The notes beneath the pieces were generated by a model. The model was given only the letters and a program-made list of their open reading frames with translations, was not told where the DNA came from and did not search any database. A stretch of 64,000 nt of DNA. Source: Phenylobacterium deserti. GTDB lineage: Bacteria; Pseudomonadota; Alphaproteobacteria; Caulobacterales; Caulobacteraceae. The position numbers and the translations under genes were made by a program. The stretch spans positions 124,001 to 188,000 of the forward strand of contig NZ_QFYR01000004.1 of assembly GCF_003254705.1 (NCBI RefSeq), read 5' to 3'. Positions within the stretch are counted from its first letter, which is position 1, and each line of letters begins with the position of its first letter. Below are positions 45,208-56,806 of this stretch, piece by piece.

Positions 45208-48200
45208 TCAGTAGTCGCGCGAGTAGCGCAGGCTGATGTTGGAGCCGCCGAACGAGCCCGTCTGCGACAGAATGCTGAGGGTCCGCGACAGGGCGATCTC
45301 CAGCTGGGTGGCGGTGAAGCCGCGGGCGTCCGTCACCACCTCCAGATAGATGTTGCTGGTGATGTACTGACCGGCCGCCAGGGCCGCGCCGCCGCCCGCC
45401 GCCTGGTCGGCGGAGACCACCCGCAGGCGGCTCAGGCCCGTCGCGGACCGCAGCTTGCCCAGCGGGTTCGCCCCGCCCCCGCCCGTTCGGAACGAGTTCA
45501 GCGCCGCGCCCAGCTGGATCGCCTGCACCGGAGACAGCTGGCCCACCGTATTGCCGAACAGCAGCCGCGCCAGGATCTCGTCCTGCGGCAGGGCGGGCGT
45601 GGAGGAGAAGCTGATCTGAGGGTCCTGCGCGCGCCCGGTGACGTTCACAGCCGCCGTGACGCCCTGAACGGTGGTCGAGGCGGTGATGTTCAGCGCCGGG
45701 TTGGTGAGGGTCGCGCCGTCGAACTGCACGTCCGCATCGGTGATCTCCAGGCGTCGGCCAGCGAAGGTGTAGGTCCCTCGCACCACCTCCAGTTCCCCCA
45801 GCACCACGGGCGCGTTGGCCGTGCCGCGCACCCGCAGGTCGGAGCGCCACTCGGAGTCCAGACCCATGCCGTTGACGAACAGACGGTTGGGCGCGCGCAC
45901 CCGGATGTTGAGGCGCCAGTTGCTGGGCAGCCCGCCAGAGGCCGGCGCCTTTGCGGCGGACGGCGGCGGCTGGTTGCGACGGCGCACGCCGGTGAGTTCG
46001 GGAACCTCGGCGCCGCCTTGCCGCACGATCTGGTAGCGGGCCTCGGGGATGACGAGGTCGCCGGCGATTACCGCGCCACGCTCGCGGCTGTTGGTGACCG
46101 TCAGCGTTCCAGAGACGGTGGCGGCCACCTGATCGCTACCCGCCAGCTCGGCGCGGTTGAGCGTCGCGCGCAGATCCATCGGGAAGCCGCTGGCGGCGTC
46201 CAGGCCGACCGTCCCGGATGCACTGAGCGAGCCATCGCCCGCGCGCCCAGTCAGGCTGGTGATCTCCAGGCGCGTCTGGGTGAAGCGCCCGCGGACGGCG
46301 ATGTTGCGGACCACGGTGCCATAGGTCGGGTTTTCGTAGCGCAGGGCGTCCGCGCGGATCACCCCGTTGAGCGAGGGCTCCCGAAGCCGCCCGCCGAAGT
46401 CGGCCGCCACGGCCAGCGGGCCGGAGATCTCCTGCCCGGAGATGCCCGTCATGGCCCAAAGGACGTCCGCGGGGCCGCTGTAGCGGACGCCGCCGCTTAG
46501 CGGGGCCTGCATCAACCTGTCCGTCCAGGCCCCGCCGCCCGGCAGAGGCGCCATGCGGGCCTGCAGGCGCCCGATGACGCCGCCCCGGCGCACCACCGCG
46601 CGCACGTCGCCGCCGCTCGCCGACAAGCCGGCGCGAAGTGCGATGTCCACCGGCGGCGACTCCGTGGCCAGACCCACCCGCGAGAAGCGGGCGATCTGCA
46701 GCTGGGCGTTCGCCGTCGGCATGGCTGCGCCGCGAGGAAGGCTGAAGTCGACCACGCCGCTCGCCGACCCGGTCAGGCCGAGCTCAGGGGCAAAGGCCTG
46801 CACGAGGCTGAGGTCGAGGTTCCTCAGCCGTGCGTTCAGCCGGGTGGTCGAACCGGTCTCGCCGGAGACCAGCACCTGCCCCTGCGGGAGCACCACGGTC
46901 ACCGGCGCGAGGCTCCAGCCGTCGCGGGTCTTGCGAACCTGAGCCGGCGCCGCCAGCCGCACCGGCACCGAGCCCACGGCTCCACGCAAGTTCGCGCGGA
47001 TCAGGTCCGGCGTCAGCGACGCCTGGGCTGCGATGTTGAAGGGCGCGCCCCGCTCGCCCTGCGCCGTGAGGCCCACCTCGCCCCGGCCGTTCTGGTAGCG
47101 GACACGCCCCTGCGCATTGGCGATCTCCAGCACGCCCTGCTGAAGCCTGGCCAGCCGCACGTCGGCCGTAACCGAAGGGGCGTTCGGATAAAGGATGGCG
47201 GTGGCCCGCAGGAGGCCGCTGCCGACGGTGGTGGCGGGCTCCAGCGGCAAGCGCGCGTTCTGGGCCCGGATCTCTGCATCGGCCCGCTGCACGGTTCCGG
47301 CCGCGCTTAGACGCACAGCGCCGCTCAGCCCCGAACCGGACACGTCCAGCACGCCGGTGAACGGGCCCGCCGCCGATTGCACAAGGCGACCGCGCACCCC
47401 GATTTCGGCCAACCGGAAGGAGGCGATGTCGATCGCCAGCGGCCGGCCGGGTGTGACCGTCAGCTCCCCGGCGAAGCCGCCGTAGGGAGAGCCGCCGCGC
47501 GCGTTGATCCTGTAGGCGCCGCCGACGCCGACCACGTCCACCTGGACGTCACGCAGTTGCACCCCGACGTTCGGGCGTGCGGCGACCAGGCGGATCACAG
47601 GACGGGCTGTTGTGCCGGACGCCGCGAGCGTGAGGGGGCCGTACTTCTGGGAGGTTGCCGCAGCGCGGAAGGCGATCCGCCCGCCAGGCGAAAGGCTGCC
47701 GCCGCCGTCGGTGATGCGGAACTGCGGCGCGGTCAGCCGCAAGGCGCTTACCGAGACCACCCCCGCTTCGTTGAGTGCGAGATTGGCGGTGACGGTGGCA
47801 TTGCCGCCGAGGAAGTCCTGGACGGCCTTGTTGTAGAGCCGGCGGGTGCGCACCTCCACGCGGCCCGTCATGCCGAAGCCGCCTTCGGCCCCGCGCACCA
47901 GACGCGCGTCGGTGACGACGTCCAGGCGGCCGAAGCTGGCCACCTCATAGTCGTTCACCCGCCCCTTGAGCGCCGCCGTGTAGCGTCCTGCCGCCAGGTC
48001 CGCGACCAGGATCACGGTGGAGTCGATCTTGTCGGATCTCAGGCGCAGATTGTCGGACAGGATCCGCCGGTCGGCGATGGCCAGGTCGCCGTCGATGCGT
48101 ACGTTGGTCAGCAGCCCGCCCACTGCAGCATTAAGGCCGGTCACGCGACGGGCCGTGGCGTGGATCGGGATCACCGTGCGGGTGGGGTTCACCACTGTGC

Positions 48201-49446
48201 GCCCGGCCGCCCGAATGTCTTGCACCGTGGTCTCGCCAAAGCTCACCGCGGCAGCGGACAGGTCGTAGTCGAGCCGCGGCTGGCCGAAGCGGCCTTCCAG
48301 CACCAACGCCGCCTGCACGTCTCGGCCGCCGAGGTTTGGCGCCACCGCGCCCGGCTTCAGCAGCCGCCCCGTAAGCCGCAGGTTCTTGTAACGGCTGCCG
48401 GCCAGATCCAGGCCACCCTCACCGCTCACCTCCAGCGCGTCGGAGCGCAGCGTGAAACGGGTCTGAACCTGCCGCTTCTTTCCGACCGTGGCCGCGACGT
48501 CCACACCCACTGCGGGCTGCAGGACGCGCGCCCCCTCGCCCTTGATGAGCAGGTCGGGCCGCAACGGACCCGTCAGCTGGAAACGGCCGTCGCGTGCAGC
48601 GAGCCGCAGGTCCGCCAAAGGCGCACCGCCGAGCCGCCCGACGAGCGATCCATCCCACCGCTTCCAGTCGCCGCGCCCATTGATGCGCATCTCCAGCGGC
48701 CGGCCGAGCTTGGCGTAGCTGTCGACAAGGCCGCCCGCCGGGGCGGTCAGGCCGGCGTCAACCAGCAGGCGGTTGGCGTCTGGACGTGCGTCGAGGCGAA
48801 TTGTCAGCCGGTCCCCTCCGGCCATCCCGGGCTGTTGGCCAGCCGCCGCATCGGCGGTGACCTGCAGACGTCCATCGGACAACGTCCCCGAGCCGCGCAG
48901 GCTGACCAGGTGTCGCTGACCGGTAACGGCCGGCTCGATCAGCAAGGCGTCGACCTGCAGACGCCCCACCTCGAGATTGATGTTGGGCAGCAGTTTCTTG
49001 TCCGGATCGGGCGTCTTCTTCAGCGCTGGCTTTCGCAGCAGGCGGATGCTGGGCGCCGTCAGTTCGCGCACCACCAGATGGCGCCGCAGGTAGGCGCGGG
49101 GCCGCCAATCTACGACCACTGTGGGCGCCGTCAGAAACGGTCCCTTCGGGTCACGCAACTCGAGGTCATGGATGACCATGCGGCCGTACAGCGACCCGTC
49201 GATCCGGCCGATCCTGATGTTCAGGCCGTTCTTGAGATGCAGGCCGGCCACCCGGTCCACAAGGAAGTTCCGGCCAGGCCCGGTGTTGACGAACACCAGA
49301 GCGGCGGTGAGCACCAGGATCAAGCCGGCCAGCACCGCTCCGCCCCACGCTGCTACGCGGCGGATCCGGGCTCGTCGCGAGCGAGCCGGCGACGTCTCCG
49401 TCTCACGGGCTTCTGCAGGGGGCTCGACGGGCAGGTCTTCGGACAT
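45208..49446 (-). CDS. tamB: Translocation and assembly module protein TamB
   Basis: Inner-membrane-anchored periplasmic bridge that works with TamA in outer-membrane protein assembly and phospholipid transport. 1412 aa. A basic cytoplasmic head and one membrane helix (about 33-55) are followed by a very long repetitive beta-strand region and the C-terminal TamB/DUF490 domain (about 1060-1412, with VRGTYTFAGRRLEITDADVQF and RLLFGNTVGQLSPVQAIQLG). The start overlaps the tamA stop by one base (TGATG). In-frame sequence upstream of 49446 is not part of it because it runs through tamA. Confidence 0.94.
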   Translation of the reverse strand: MSEDLPVEPPAEARETETSPARSRRARIRRVAAWGGAVLAGLILVLTAALVFVNTGPGRNFLVDRVAGLHLKNGLNIRIGRIDGSLYGRMVIHDLELRDPKGPFLTAPTVVVDWRPRAYLRRHLVVRELTAPSIRLLRKPALKKTPDPDKKLLPNINLEVGRLQVDALLIEPAVTGQRHLVSLRGSGTLSDGRLQVTADAAAGQQPGMAGGDRLTIRLDARPDANRLLVDAGLTAPAGGLVDSYAKLGRPLEMRINGRGDWKRWDGSLVGRLGGAPLADLRLAARDGRFQLTGPLRPDLLIKGEGARVLQPAVGVDVAATVGKKRQVQTRFTLRSDALEVSGEGGLDLAGSRYKNLRLTGRLLKPGAVAPNLGGRDVQAALVLEGRFGQPRLDYDLSAAAVSFGETTVQDIRAAGRTVVNPTRTVIPIHATARRVTGLNAAVGGLLTNVRIDGDLAIADRRILSDNLRLRSDKIDSTVILVADLAAGRYTAALKGRVNDYEVASFGRLDVVTDARLVRGAEGGFGMTGRVEVRTRRLYNKAVQDFLGGNATVTANLALNEAGVVSVSALRLTAPQFRITDGGGSLSPGGRIAFRAAATSQKYGPLTLAASGTTARPVIRLVAARPNVGVQLRDVQVDVVGVGGAYRINARGGSPYGGFAGELTVTPGRPLAIDIASFRLAEIGVRGRLVQSAAGPFTGVLDVSGSGLSGAVRLSAAGTVQRADAEIRAQNARLPLEPATTVGSGLLRATAILYPNAPSVTADVRLARLQQGVLEIANAQGRVRYQNGRGEVGLTAQGERGAPFNIAAQASLTPDLIRANLRGAVGSVPVRLAAPAQVRKTRDGWSLAPVTVVLPQGQVLVSGETGSTTRLNARLRNLDLSLVQAFAPELGLTGSASGVVDFSLPRGAAMPTANAQLQIARFSRVGLATESPPVDIALRAGLSASGGDVRAVVRRGGVIGRLQARMAPLPGGGAWTDRLMQAPLSGGVRYSGPADVLWAMTGISGQEISGPLAVAADFGGRLREPSLNGVIRADALRYENPTYGTVVRNIAVRGRFTQTRLEITSLTGRAGDGSLSASGTVGLDAASGFPMDLRATLNRAELAGSDQVAATVSGTLTVTNSRERGAVIAGDLVIPEARYQIVRQGGAEVPELTGVRRRNQPPPSAAKAPASGGLPSNWRLNIRVRAPNRLFVNGMGLDSEWRSDLRVRGTANAPVVLGELEVVRGTYTFAGRRLEITDADVQFDGATLTNPALNITASTTVQGVTAAVNVTGRAQDPQISFSSTPALPQDEILARLLFGNTVGQLSPVQAIQLGAALNSFRTGGGGANPLGKLRSATGLSRLRVVSADQAAGGGAALAAGQYITSNIYLEVVTDARGFTATQLEIALSRTLSILSQTGSFGGSNISLRYSRDY

Positions 49447-51467
49447 CAGAAGGCCTGGCCGATGGAGACGTAGATGGCGACCTTGGGCTCGCCGCGGCGG
49501 CGATCCAGAGGCGTAGCGACATCGAAGCGGATCGGACCGAAGTTCGTGTAGTAGCGGGCGCCGACGCCCACCCCGACACGCAGGTCGCTGAAGTTCGGCA
49601 CAGAGTCTTCGTAGACCTGCCCCGCGTCGACGAACGGGACGATCCCGAAGTTGCCGAACCGGTAGCGCGCCTCGAGCGCCATTTCGACTTGCGAGCGGCC
49701 GCCCAGCGGATCGTTTTGCGGGTCCCGGGGTCCCAGGTCCTGATAGCCGAAGCCGCGCACGGAACCGCCGCCGCCGGAGTAAAGCCGGCGGGACGGCGCG
49801 ATGCGGTCGCGTTCCACCCCGGCGATGGATCCCAGGCGCAAACGGCCAGCCAGTACGGTGCTGGAGCCCACCGGGAAGTAGCCGGTGGTTTCCACCAAGC
49901 TGCGCACGTACGGCGCGTTGCCGTCCTGGATCGACAGCTCCGGACTGACGCGTCCGGTCACGCGCACGCCGCGCGTCGGGTTCAGCAGATCGTCGGAGGC
50001 GTCGAAGCCCAAGTGCGCCGGCGTCGCCGCAATGAAGAAGGTGTCGCGGGTTCGGTCGCCCAGGGTGAAGTCGTAGCGCTCTTCGTTGGTGGCGATGAGC
50101 TCGGCGCCGTAGCCCCAGGTCCACCGCTTCTGCCAAATCGGCGTGCTGTCGCGCGACACCCTGGCGCCAAGGTTGAAGGACTGCGCTTCATAGGCTTCGC
50201 GCCGCTCGCGAGAGATCTCGGCGATGGCCTGGAAGGTTCTGTCGCGCAGGCCGGCGTTGGACCTGCGGAATGTGACGCCGAGGCGCTGCTCCTCGGTCCC
50301 TGCCACTGCGTCCAGCGCCAGCGCGCCTTCCGGCGGGAACAGGTTGCGATGGCGCCAGGAGCCCGAAAGGCGGAAACCTTCACCGGTGCCATAACCGGCG
50401 GTCGCGGCCAGGCTGCGGGGCGGCGCGGGGGACTGGCGCACCGCGACGTCCACCGCTTCCGTGCCGCCTGGTCCCACCACGCCTGTGCGGACCGGCTCGA
50501 TAGCCGCGGTGGACAGCAGTCCCGTCGCGACGAGCGCCTGGCGCAGGTCGTCGACTTTGCGGCTGTCGTAGAGCTCGCCCGGGTTGAAACGCGCCAGCAC
50601 CCCCACGTGGCGGGCGTCGAACACCGGTCGGCCCCGCACCGCGATATTGCGGAACGTAGCCTTCGGACCGGCGGTCAGCGGCAGGTTGTAGTCTCCGCGG
50701 TGGTCGCTCTCGTCCAGAACGATGTCGCGCGAGCCCAGCTCGGCGAAGGGGTAGCCTTCCTGAGGCAGGCGCAGGGTGACGCGAGCTTCGGCCGTCTGGA
50801 TCACGGCCGCGACGATGGGCGCGCCGCTCTCCAGGTCCAGCGCCTCGAGCGCCAGCGCTGTCGGCTCCGGCTCCGCGCCGGTGACAGCGATCTGGCCGAG
50901 CAGATAGCGTGGCCCCGGCGTCGCCGTGAGGCTCACCGCCAGTCGGTCGGTGGCTCCGGAGGCGGGATCGAAGACCAGAGTGGCGCGGCCATCGTAGTAG
51001 CCTTGCGAGCGTAGCAGCCGTTCCATCAGCTCAAGGTCGGCCTCGGCCCGCAGGCGGACCTGTGCGGCGGGCGCAGGGCGGCGCTCGCCGTCGATCAGCG
51101 CCGACAGATCGCGGAATTCATCCTGCAGCCCGACGCTCTCGAGACCCGTGGCGGAGACGGTGTAGCGGACCTGCGCAGGCGCCTGCGCGTCCACCACGTC
51201 GGCGAGCGTCGCCGGCGGCGTGGTCTCGAAGGTCCCCAAAGGCGGTAGAGGAGCGTCGAGCTCCGGATCCAGCGCCGGCTCGGCAGGTTCGACCTGAGGC
51301 GCGCTAGGCGGCGGCGCGGTTTCCTCCAAAGGCGGCAAGGCGGCGTCGAATGCTGGATCGTCGAGGTCGTCTGTCGGCGGCTGCTGCGCGGCGGCGCCGG
51401 TCGCTCCGCAAAGAAGCATCAGCACAGCGAGGCTGACGAGCTTGGGCATGGCCGCCGTTAGGGTCAT
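49446..51467 (-). CDS. tamA: Translocation and assembly module protein TamA (Omp85 family)
   Basis: Outer-membrane Omp85 protein partnering TamB. 673 aa: signal peptide (1-28), an Ala/Pro/Glu-rich linker (about 30-80) that is longer than in enterobacterial TamA, POTRA domains (about 105-345) and a 16-strand barrel with the Omp85 motifs (GGGGSVRGFGYQDLGPRD and a VDAGQVY lid motif; GIGARYYTNFGPIRFDVATPL-like end, ending GQAF). Start 51467 has GGAG five bases upstream. Overlaps tamB, so the two are produced together. Its promoter must lie in the 51468-51600 AT-richer area (CGGTATAAACAAATG). Confidence 0.94.
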   Translation of the reverse strand: MTLTAAMPKLVSLAVLMLLCGATGAAAQQPPTDDLDDPAFDAALPPLEETAPPPSAPQVEPAEPALDPELDAPLPPLGTFETTPPATLADVVDAQAPAQVRYTVSATGLESVGLQDEFRDLSALIDGERRPAPAAQVRLRAEADLELMERLLRSQGYYDGRATLVFDPASGATDRLAVSLTATPGPRYLLGQIAVTGAEPEPTALALEALDLESGAPIVAAVIQTAEARVTLRLPQEGYPFAELGSRDIVLDESDHRGDYNLPLTAGPKATFRNIAVRGRPVFDARHVGVLARFNPGELYDSRKVDDLRQALVATGLLSTAAIEPVRTGVVGPGGTEAVDVAVRQSPAPPRSLAATAGYGTGEGFRLSGSWRHRNLFPPEGALALDAVAGTEEQRLGVTFRRSNAGLRDRTFQAIAEISRERREAYEAQSFNLGARVSRDSTPIWQKRWTWGYGAELIATNEERYDFTLGDRTRDTFFIAATPAHLGFDASDDLLNPTRGVRVTGRVSPELSIQDGNAPYVRSLVETTGYFPVGSSTVLAGRLRLGSIAGVERDRIAPSRRLYSGGGGSVRGFGYQDLGPRDPQNDPLGGRSQVEMALEARYRFGNFGIVPFVDAGQVYEDSVPNFSDLRVGVGVGARYYTNFGPIRFDVATPLDRRRGEPKVAIYVSIGQAF

Positions 51468-51882
51468 CAGGCTCCTGCGTCATGGCGCGAGGGCCAAACG
51501 CGCCGCCGCTTGCCGCCGTGGTACAGCAGACGAGCAAGTAAGGCCACACGGACGCGGCACAATCGTCCGGTATAAACAAATGTCAAAAAGTATCCATTGA
51601 ATGTGCGGATCGGGCATCGCCTCCTGCCGCGGCGCAGCGTGCGCCTAATGAATTCCGAGACTTGGCGCGTACCGGGCGGCACAGGCTCGGCGGCGCGTCA
51701 AACCACTCGGAACCTCAGCCCGAAATCTTAGTTCACCACCCTATAGCTAAGCTTTGCTCTGTTTTACTGCGCGCGCTCCCAGAACGGCGGGAGGACACGC
51801 CGTTGGCGACGAGGGCGAAGCGCCAGTGTCATGGGCCGCGTCCTTCGCGTTGTGACACAAGGCGCACGCGCCCCGACCGGCC
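51468..51882. other. Divergent intergenic region between tamA and katG
   Basis: About 415 bases with no convincing gene. The area near 51570-51600 (GTATAAACAAATGTCAAAAAGT) is AT-rich for this genome and suits a tamA promoter; around 51720-51770 (CACCCTATAGCTAAGC) is a second AT-rich patch that could serve katG. Short reading frames here lack ribosome sites. Confidence 0.4.
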
Positions 51883-51919
51883 ATAGATGGCGTCTATCGC
51901 AGGCATCTCAAAAATCGAT
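51883..51919 (+). promoter_or_regulatory. OxyR binding site upstream of katG
   Basis: Four tetramers at exact seven-base spacing: ATAG (51883), CTAT (51894), ATCT (51905), CGAT (51916). The known OxyR consensus is ATAG-N7-CTAT-N7-ATAG-N7-CTAT; the first two match fully, the third two of four and the fourth three of four bases. It lies 85 bases before the katG start. No oxyR gene is in the window. Confidence 0.75.
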
Positions 51920-51931
51920 TTTACCCCATGA

Positions 51932-54238
<2,307 letters not shown>

Positions 54239-54256
54239 CCGCTGAGACGGGCGGAC

Positions 54257-54282
54257 GCCTCGCAGCCTCCCGGCTGCGGGGC
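54257..54282 (+). terminator. Terminator-like hairpin after katG
   Basis: An 11-base stem GCCTCGCAGCC/GGCTGCGGGGC (one U-G pair) with a TCCC loop, 18 bases after the katG stop, followed by GTTCGTCGCTCC. The T tract is poor, so termination may be partial. Confidence 0.6.
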
Positions 54283-54331
54283 GTTCGTCGCTCCGGAAGG
54301 CCTGGCGCGATCGCTCCAGGCCGTCGCGCCG

Positions 54332-54553
54332 CTAGTGGCGGGCAGCCTCCGCTTCGGCTTGGTCGAGCTGGGCGATGCTGACGGCGAGCTGGAGACCGGC
54401 CTCGAGCTCATCGTGGCTGGCGCCTGGAAACATCTTGAGCATCGCGCAGCGCACCTGCGCCGCATCGCCCTTGTGGCCAGAGCAGCAGAGCTCGACCAGC
54501 ACGCACGCGCCTTCGGAGACCAGCAGGGCCTCCGCGATATGGACCGGTTTCAC
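54332..54553 (-). CDS. Small hypothetical protein
   Basis: 73 aa, unrecognised. It starts with GTG and has GAAGGAAC about seven bases upstream, which argues for a real gene. Two adjacent Cys sit in VELCCSGHKGD, a third follows in VRCAML, and the C-terminal half is acidic and helical (HDELEAGLQLAVSIAQLDQAE). No signal peptide or membrane segment. Convergent with katG and separated from it by the terminator-like hairpin. The Cys cluster beside a peroxide-defence gene is suggestive only. The 184 bases between this gene and the next (54554-54737) contain nothing recognisable. Confidence 0.55.
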   Translation of the reverse strand: MKPVHIAEALLVSEGACVLVELCCSGHKGDAAQVRCAMLKMFPGASHDELEAGLQLAVSIAQLDQAEAEAARH

Positions 54554-54737
54554 CGGCGTGTTCCTTCACCGGGCGGACGCCGGGATGGCGAGCCCGCCTC
54601 CCTATGTCTCGGAGACTAGCACCGGGGCGGCGCCGCTTCAAAGAACATCGATCTATGACCCTCCATAGAGAACATCAATCGGAGGTGGGCCAATCCAGCG
54701 GGCCGTGTTCAAGCCGCCCGCGCGATCCGGGAGAAGT

Positions 54738-56009
54738 TCACGAAAGCGGCCTTTCCGTCCGGGCGCCGCCTTCGCCGTCCCTCGCGGAGGCTTTGCGTCC
54801 GACCGCGGCGGTCACCGCCACGTCGGCCGTCACATTGCCGACCGTGCGAAAGATGTCGGGGATGCTCTCCACCGCCAGCAGCAAGGGCAGCGCCTGGAGC
54901 GGTACGCCCATGGCCAGGCAGACCGGGCTGATGGCGGTGAAAAAGGAGACCTGGCTCGGCAGGCCCACCGCCGCAAGGCTGACGATCGCGGCCACCACCG
55001 CCCCGGTGGCGAGTTGCGCTGGCCCCGGAACTGCGCCGAACAGGGCGGCGGCATAGATCGCCACCGTCATGTTGGCGACTGCGCTGGTGATCCGAAACAG
55101 CGACACCGCCAGCGGCAGCACCAGCCGGCCGGCCTCCACTGGAACCGCCAGTTGCTGGACGGCCAGAGTCATGGCTGGGAGCGAAGCGATGGACGACTGG
55201 GTGCTGAAGGCGACCAGCTGCGCCGGGCCGACCGCCCGGGCGAAGCGCATGAGCGGAACGCCGCCCGCTACTCGGGCGAACGGATACATAGCGAGCGTCA
55301 CCGCCAAGCAGACCCCGCAGACCGTCAGGACATAGTGCAGCAGCCCGCCGGCCGCGCCGAGGCCGGCGCTCGCGCCGACGACAAAGGACAGAGCCAGAAC
55401 CCCGGCCGGCGCCGCCCACAGCACCCAGCCGACGATCACTAACATGGTGCGCACCACCGCCTCGAACAGGCCGACGATGCGATCGCGCAGCTCCGGCTCG
55501 ATGCGGGTGGCGGCCAAGCCGAAGACCAGCCCAAAGATGACCAGTGGCACCATGGCCCCTTCCGCCGCCGCGCCCACCGGGTTGACGGGTATGAAGCTGC
55601 GCAGCCACTCGCCGAAGGGCGGCAGGCCAGGAACGTTGGCGGACGGCGCGCCAAGAGCCTCCCTCAGCGGCGCTACGGCCTGGACGGGGATCGGCGCCAC
55701 CGAGAGCACCATGGGCACGACGATCGCGGCGAAGGCGCTCGCCGCAAGCAGCAGGACGGCGAAGAAGCCGAAGGTCCGCGCCGCCATGCGCCCGGCCCGC
55801 GCCGCGCCCGCGGCCGAGGCCACTCCCGAAACCAGCAGAGCGAACACCAGCGGCACGATGGTCATGCGCAGGGCGTCGAGCCAGAGCCCGCCGGCCGCAC
55901 GCGCGAAGCCCGCTGCGGCCGGCAGCCAGCCGACATCCGCCGCCGCCAGCGCGGCGCCGCTGAGCAGACCGGCCACCAGGGCGGCGAGGATGCGCAGGGT
56001 GAGGGTCAT
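54738..56009 (-). CDS. Dicarboxylate/amino acid:cation symporter (DAACS family)
   Basis: Inner-membrane secondary transporter, 423 aa, of the sodium/proton:dicarboxylate (PF00375) family. Characteristic pieces: WLDALRMTIVPLVFALLVSGV (helix 2 area), the serine-rich re-entrant loop FSTQSSIASLPAM and PLAVSLFRITSAVANMTVAIY with NMT in helix 7, and a second re-entrant loop near GLPSQVSFFTAISPVC. Start 56009 overlaps the proC stop by four bases. Substrate could be glutamate, aspartate, C4-dicarboxylate or serine/threonine; coupling to proC favours an amino-acid-type substrate, by inference. Confidence 0.9.
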   Translation of the reverse strand: MTLTLRILAALVAGLLSGAALAAADVGWLPAAAGFARAAGGLWLDALRMTIVPLVFALLVSGVASAAGAARAGRMAARTFGFFAVLLLAASAFAAIVVPMVLSVAPIPVQAVAPLREALGAPSANVPGLPPFGEWLRSFIPVNPVGAAAEGAMVPLVIFGLVFGLAATRIEPELRDRIVGLFEAVVRTMLVIVGWVLWAAPAGVLALSFVVGASAGLGAAGGLLHYVLTVCGVCLAVTLAMYPFARVAGGVPLMRFARAVGPAQLVAFSTQSSIASLPAMTLAVQQLAVPVEAGRLVLPLAVSLFRITSAVANMTVAIYAAALFGAVPGPAQLATGAVVAAIVSLAAVGLPSQVSFFTAISPVCLAMGVPLQALPLLLAVESIPDIFRTVGNVTADVAVTAAVGRKASARDGEGGARTERPLS

Positions 56010-56806
56010 GGGGTCAGGGTCTCCAGCTCCCGCGCGAGCTCCGCCGCGCGCTCGGCTGCGGCCGCAACCGCCTCCGCCGTGAGGGCCGCCAAGCGGCCCT
56101 CGTGATCGAAGCGGGCCAGCGCCGCCGCCGTGGCGCCGCCCGGACTGGTCACGGCGCGGCGAGCATCCGCGACATCCGCGGTCTGAGCCAGGGCGCCCGC
56201 GCTGATCAGAGCCCCGGCCGCCAGTTGGCGCGCCGCCGTGGCAGGCAGGCCCGCCGCCTCGCCGGCCTGAGCCATCAGCTCCGCCAGGCGGAAAAAGTAG
56301 GCCGGCCCGCTGCCGCACAGGGCGGTGGCGGCGTCCATCTCGGACTCCTCAACCCAGACCAGGGCGCCCAGCGCGCGGAGCAGCGCCATGGCTTCCGCCC
56401 GGCGGGCGAGCGGCAACGCGGGGCTGGCGCTCAGGGCGACCACCGCCCGACCCAGCGCGGCGGCGAGGTTCGGCATGGCGCGCACCAGGTCCGGCCCTTC
56501 GCCGAGGCCTCGGCGCAGGGCGGCGAGCCCGACGCCGGCCATGACCGACACCACGAGGTCGCCGGGACGGAGCTGCGACCGAAGGGCGGCGAGCACTTCC
56601 GGGGCGGCCTGCGGCTTGACCGCGAGCACCACCGCCAGCGGCCGCGGGAGCGCGGCCGCGTCGGCGATGGCGGTCAGGCGGGCGACGCCGGCGCGATCTG
56701 CCGCGCGCCGGTCCCACAGGTGCAGGTCGCTACGGCCTTCGGCGGCCCAGCCGTCCAGCATGGCGCCGCCCATCGCCCCCGCGCCGATCAGCAGCCGGGC
56801 GGTCAT
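56006..56806 (-). CDS. proC: Pyrroline-5-carboxylate reductase
   Basis: Reduces 1-pyrroline-5-carboxylate to proline with NAD(P)H. 266 aa, usual length. N-terminal Rossmann motif LIGAGAMGGAML (6-17) and VLAVKPQ; C-terminal dimerisation domain with ALCGSGPAYFF and VTSPGGATAAAL, the family signature. It overlaps both neighbours by four bases (hydrolase stop and symporter start), an arrangement that implies tight co-translation. proC is more often alone or with yggS/yggT, so this may be a specialised paralogue. Confidence 0.93.
   Translation of the reverse strand: MTARLLIGAGAMGGAMLDGWAAEGRSDLHLWDRRAADRAGVARLTAIADAAALPRPLAVVLAVKPQAAPEVLAALRSQLRPGDLVVSVMAGVGLAALRRGLGEGPDLVRAMPNLAAALGRAVVALSASPALPLARRAEAMALLRALGALVWVEESEMDAATALCGSGPAYFFRLAELMAQAGEAAGLPATAARQLAAGALISAGALAQTADVADARRAVTSPGGATAAALARFDHEGRLAALTAEAVAAAAERAAELARELETLTP

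Noticed and set aside
49447..50136. In-frame upstream extension of tamB
   Set aside because: The extension runs through the 3' part of tamA and has no Omp85 or TamB features; TamB begins naturally at 49446 with a basic head and membrane helix.
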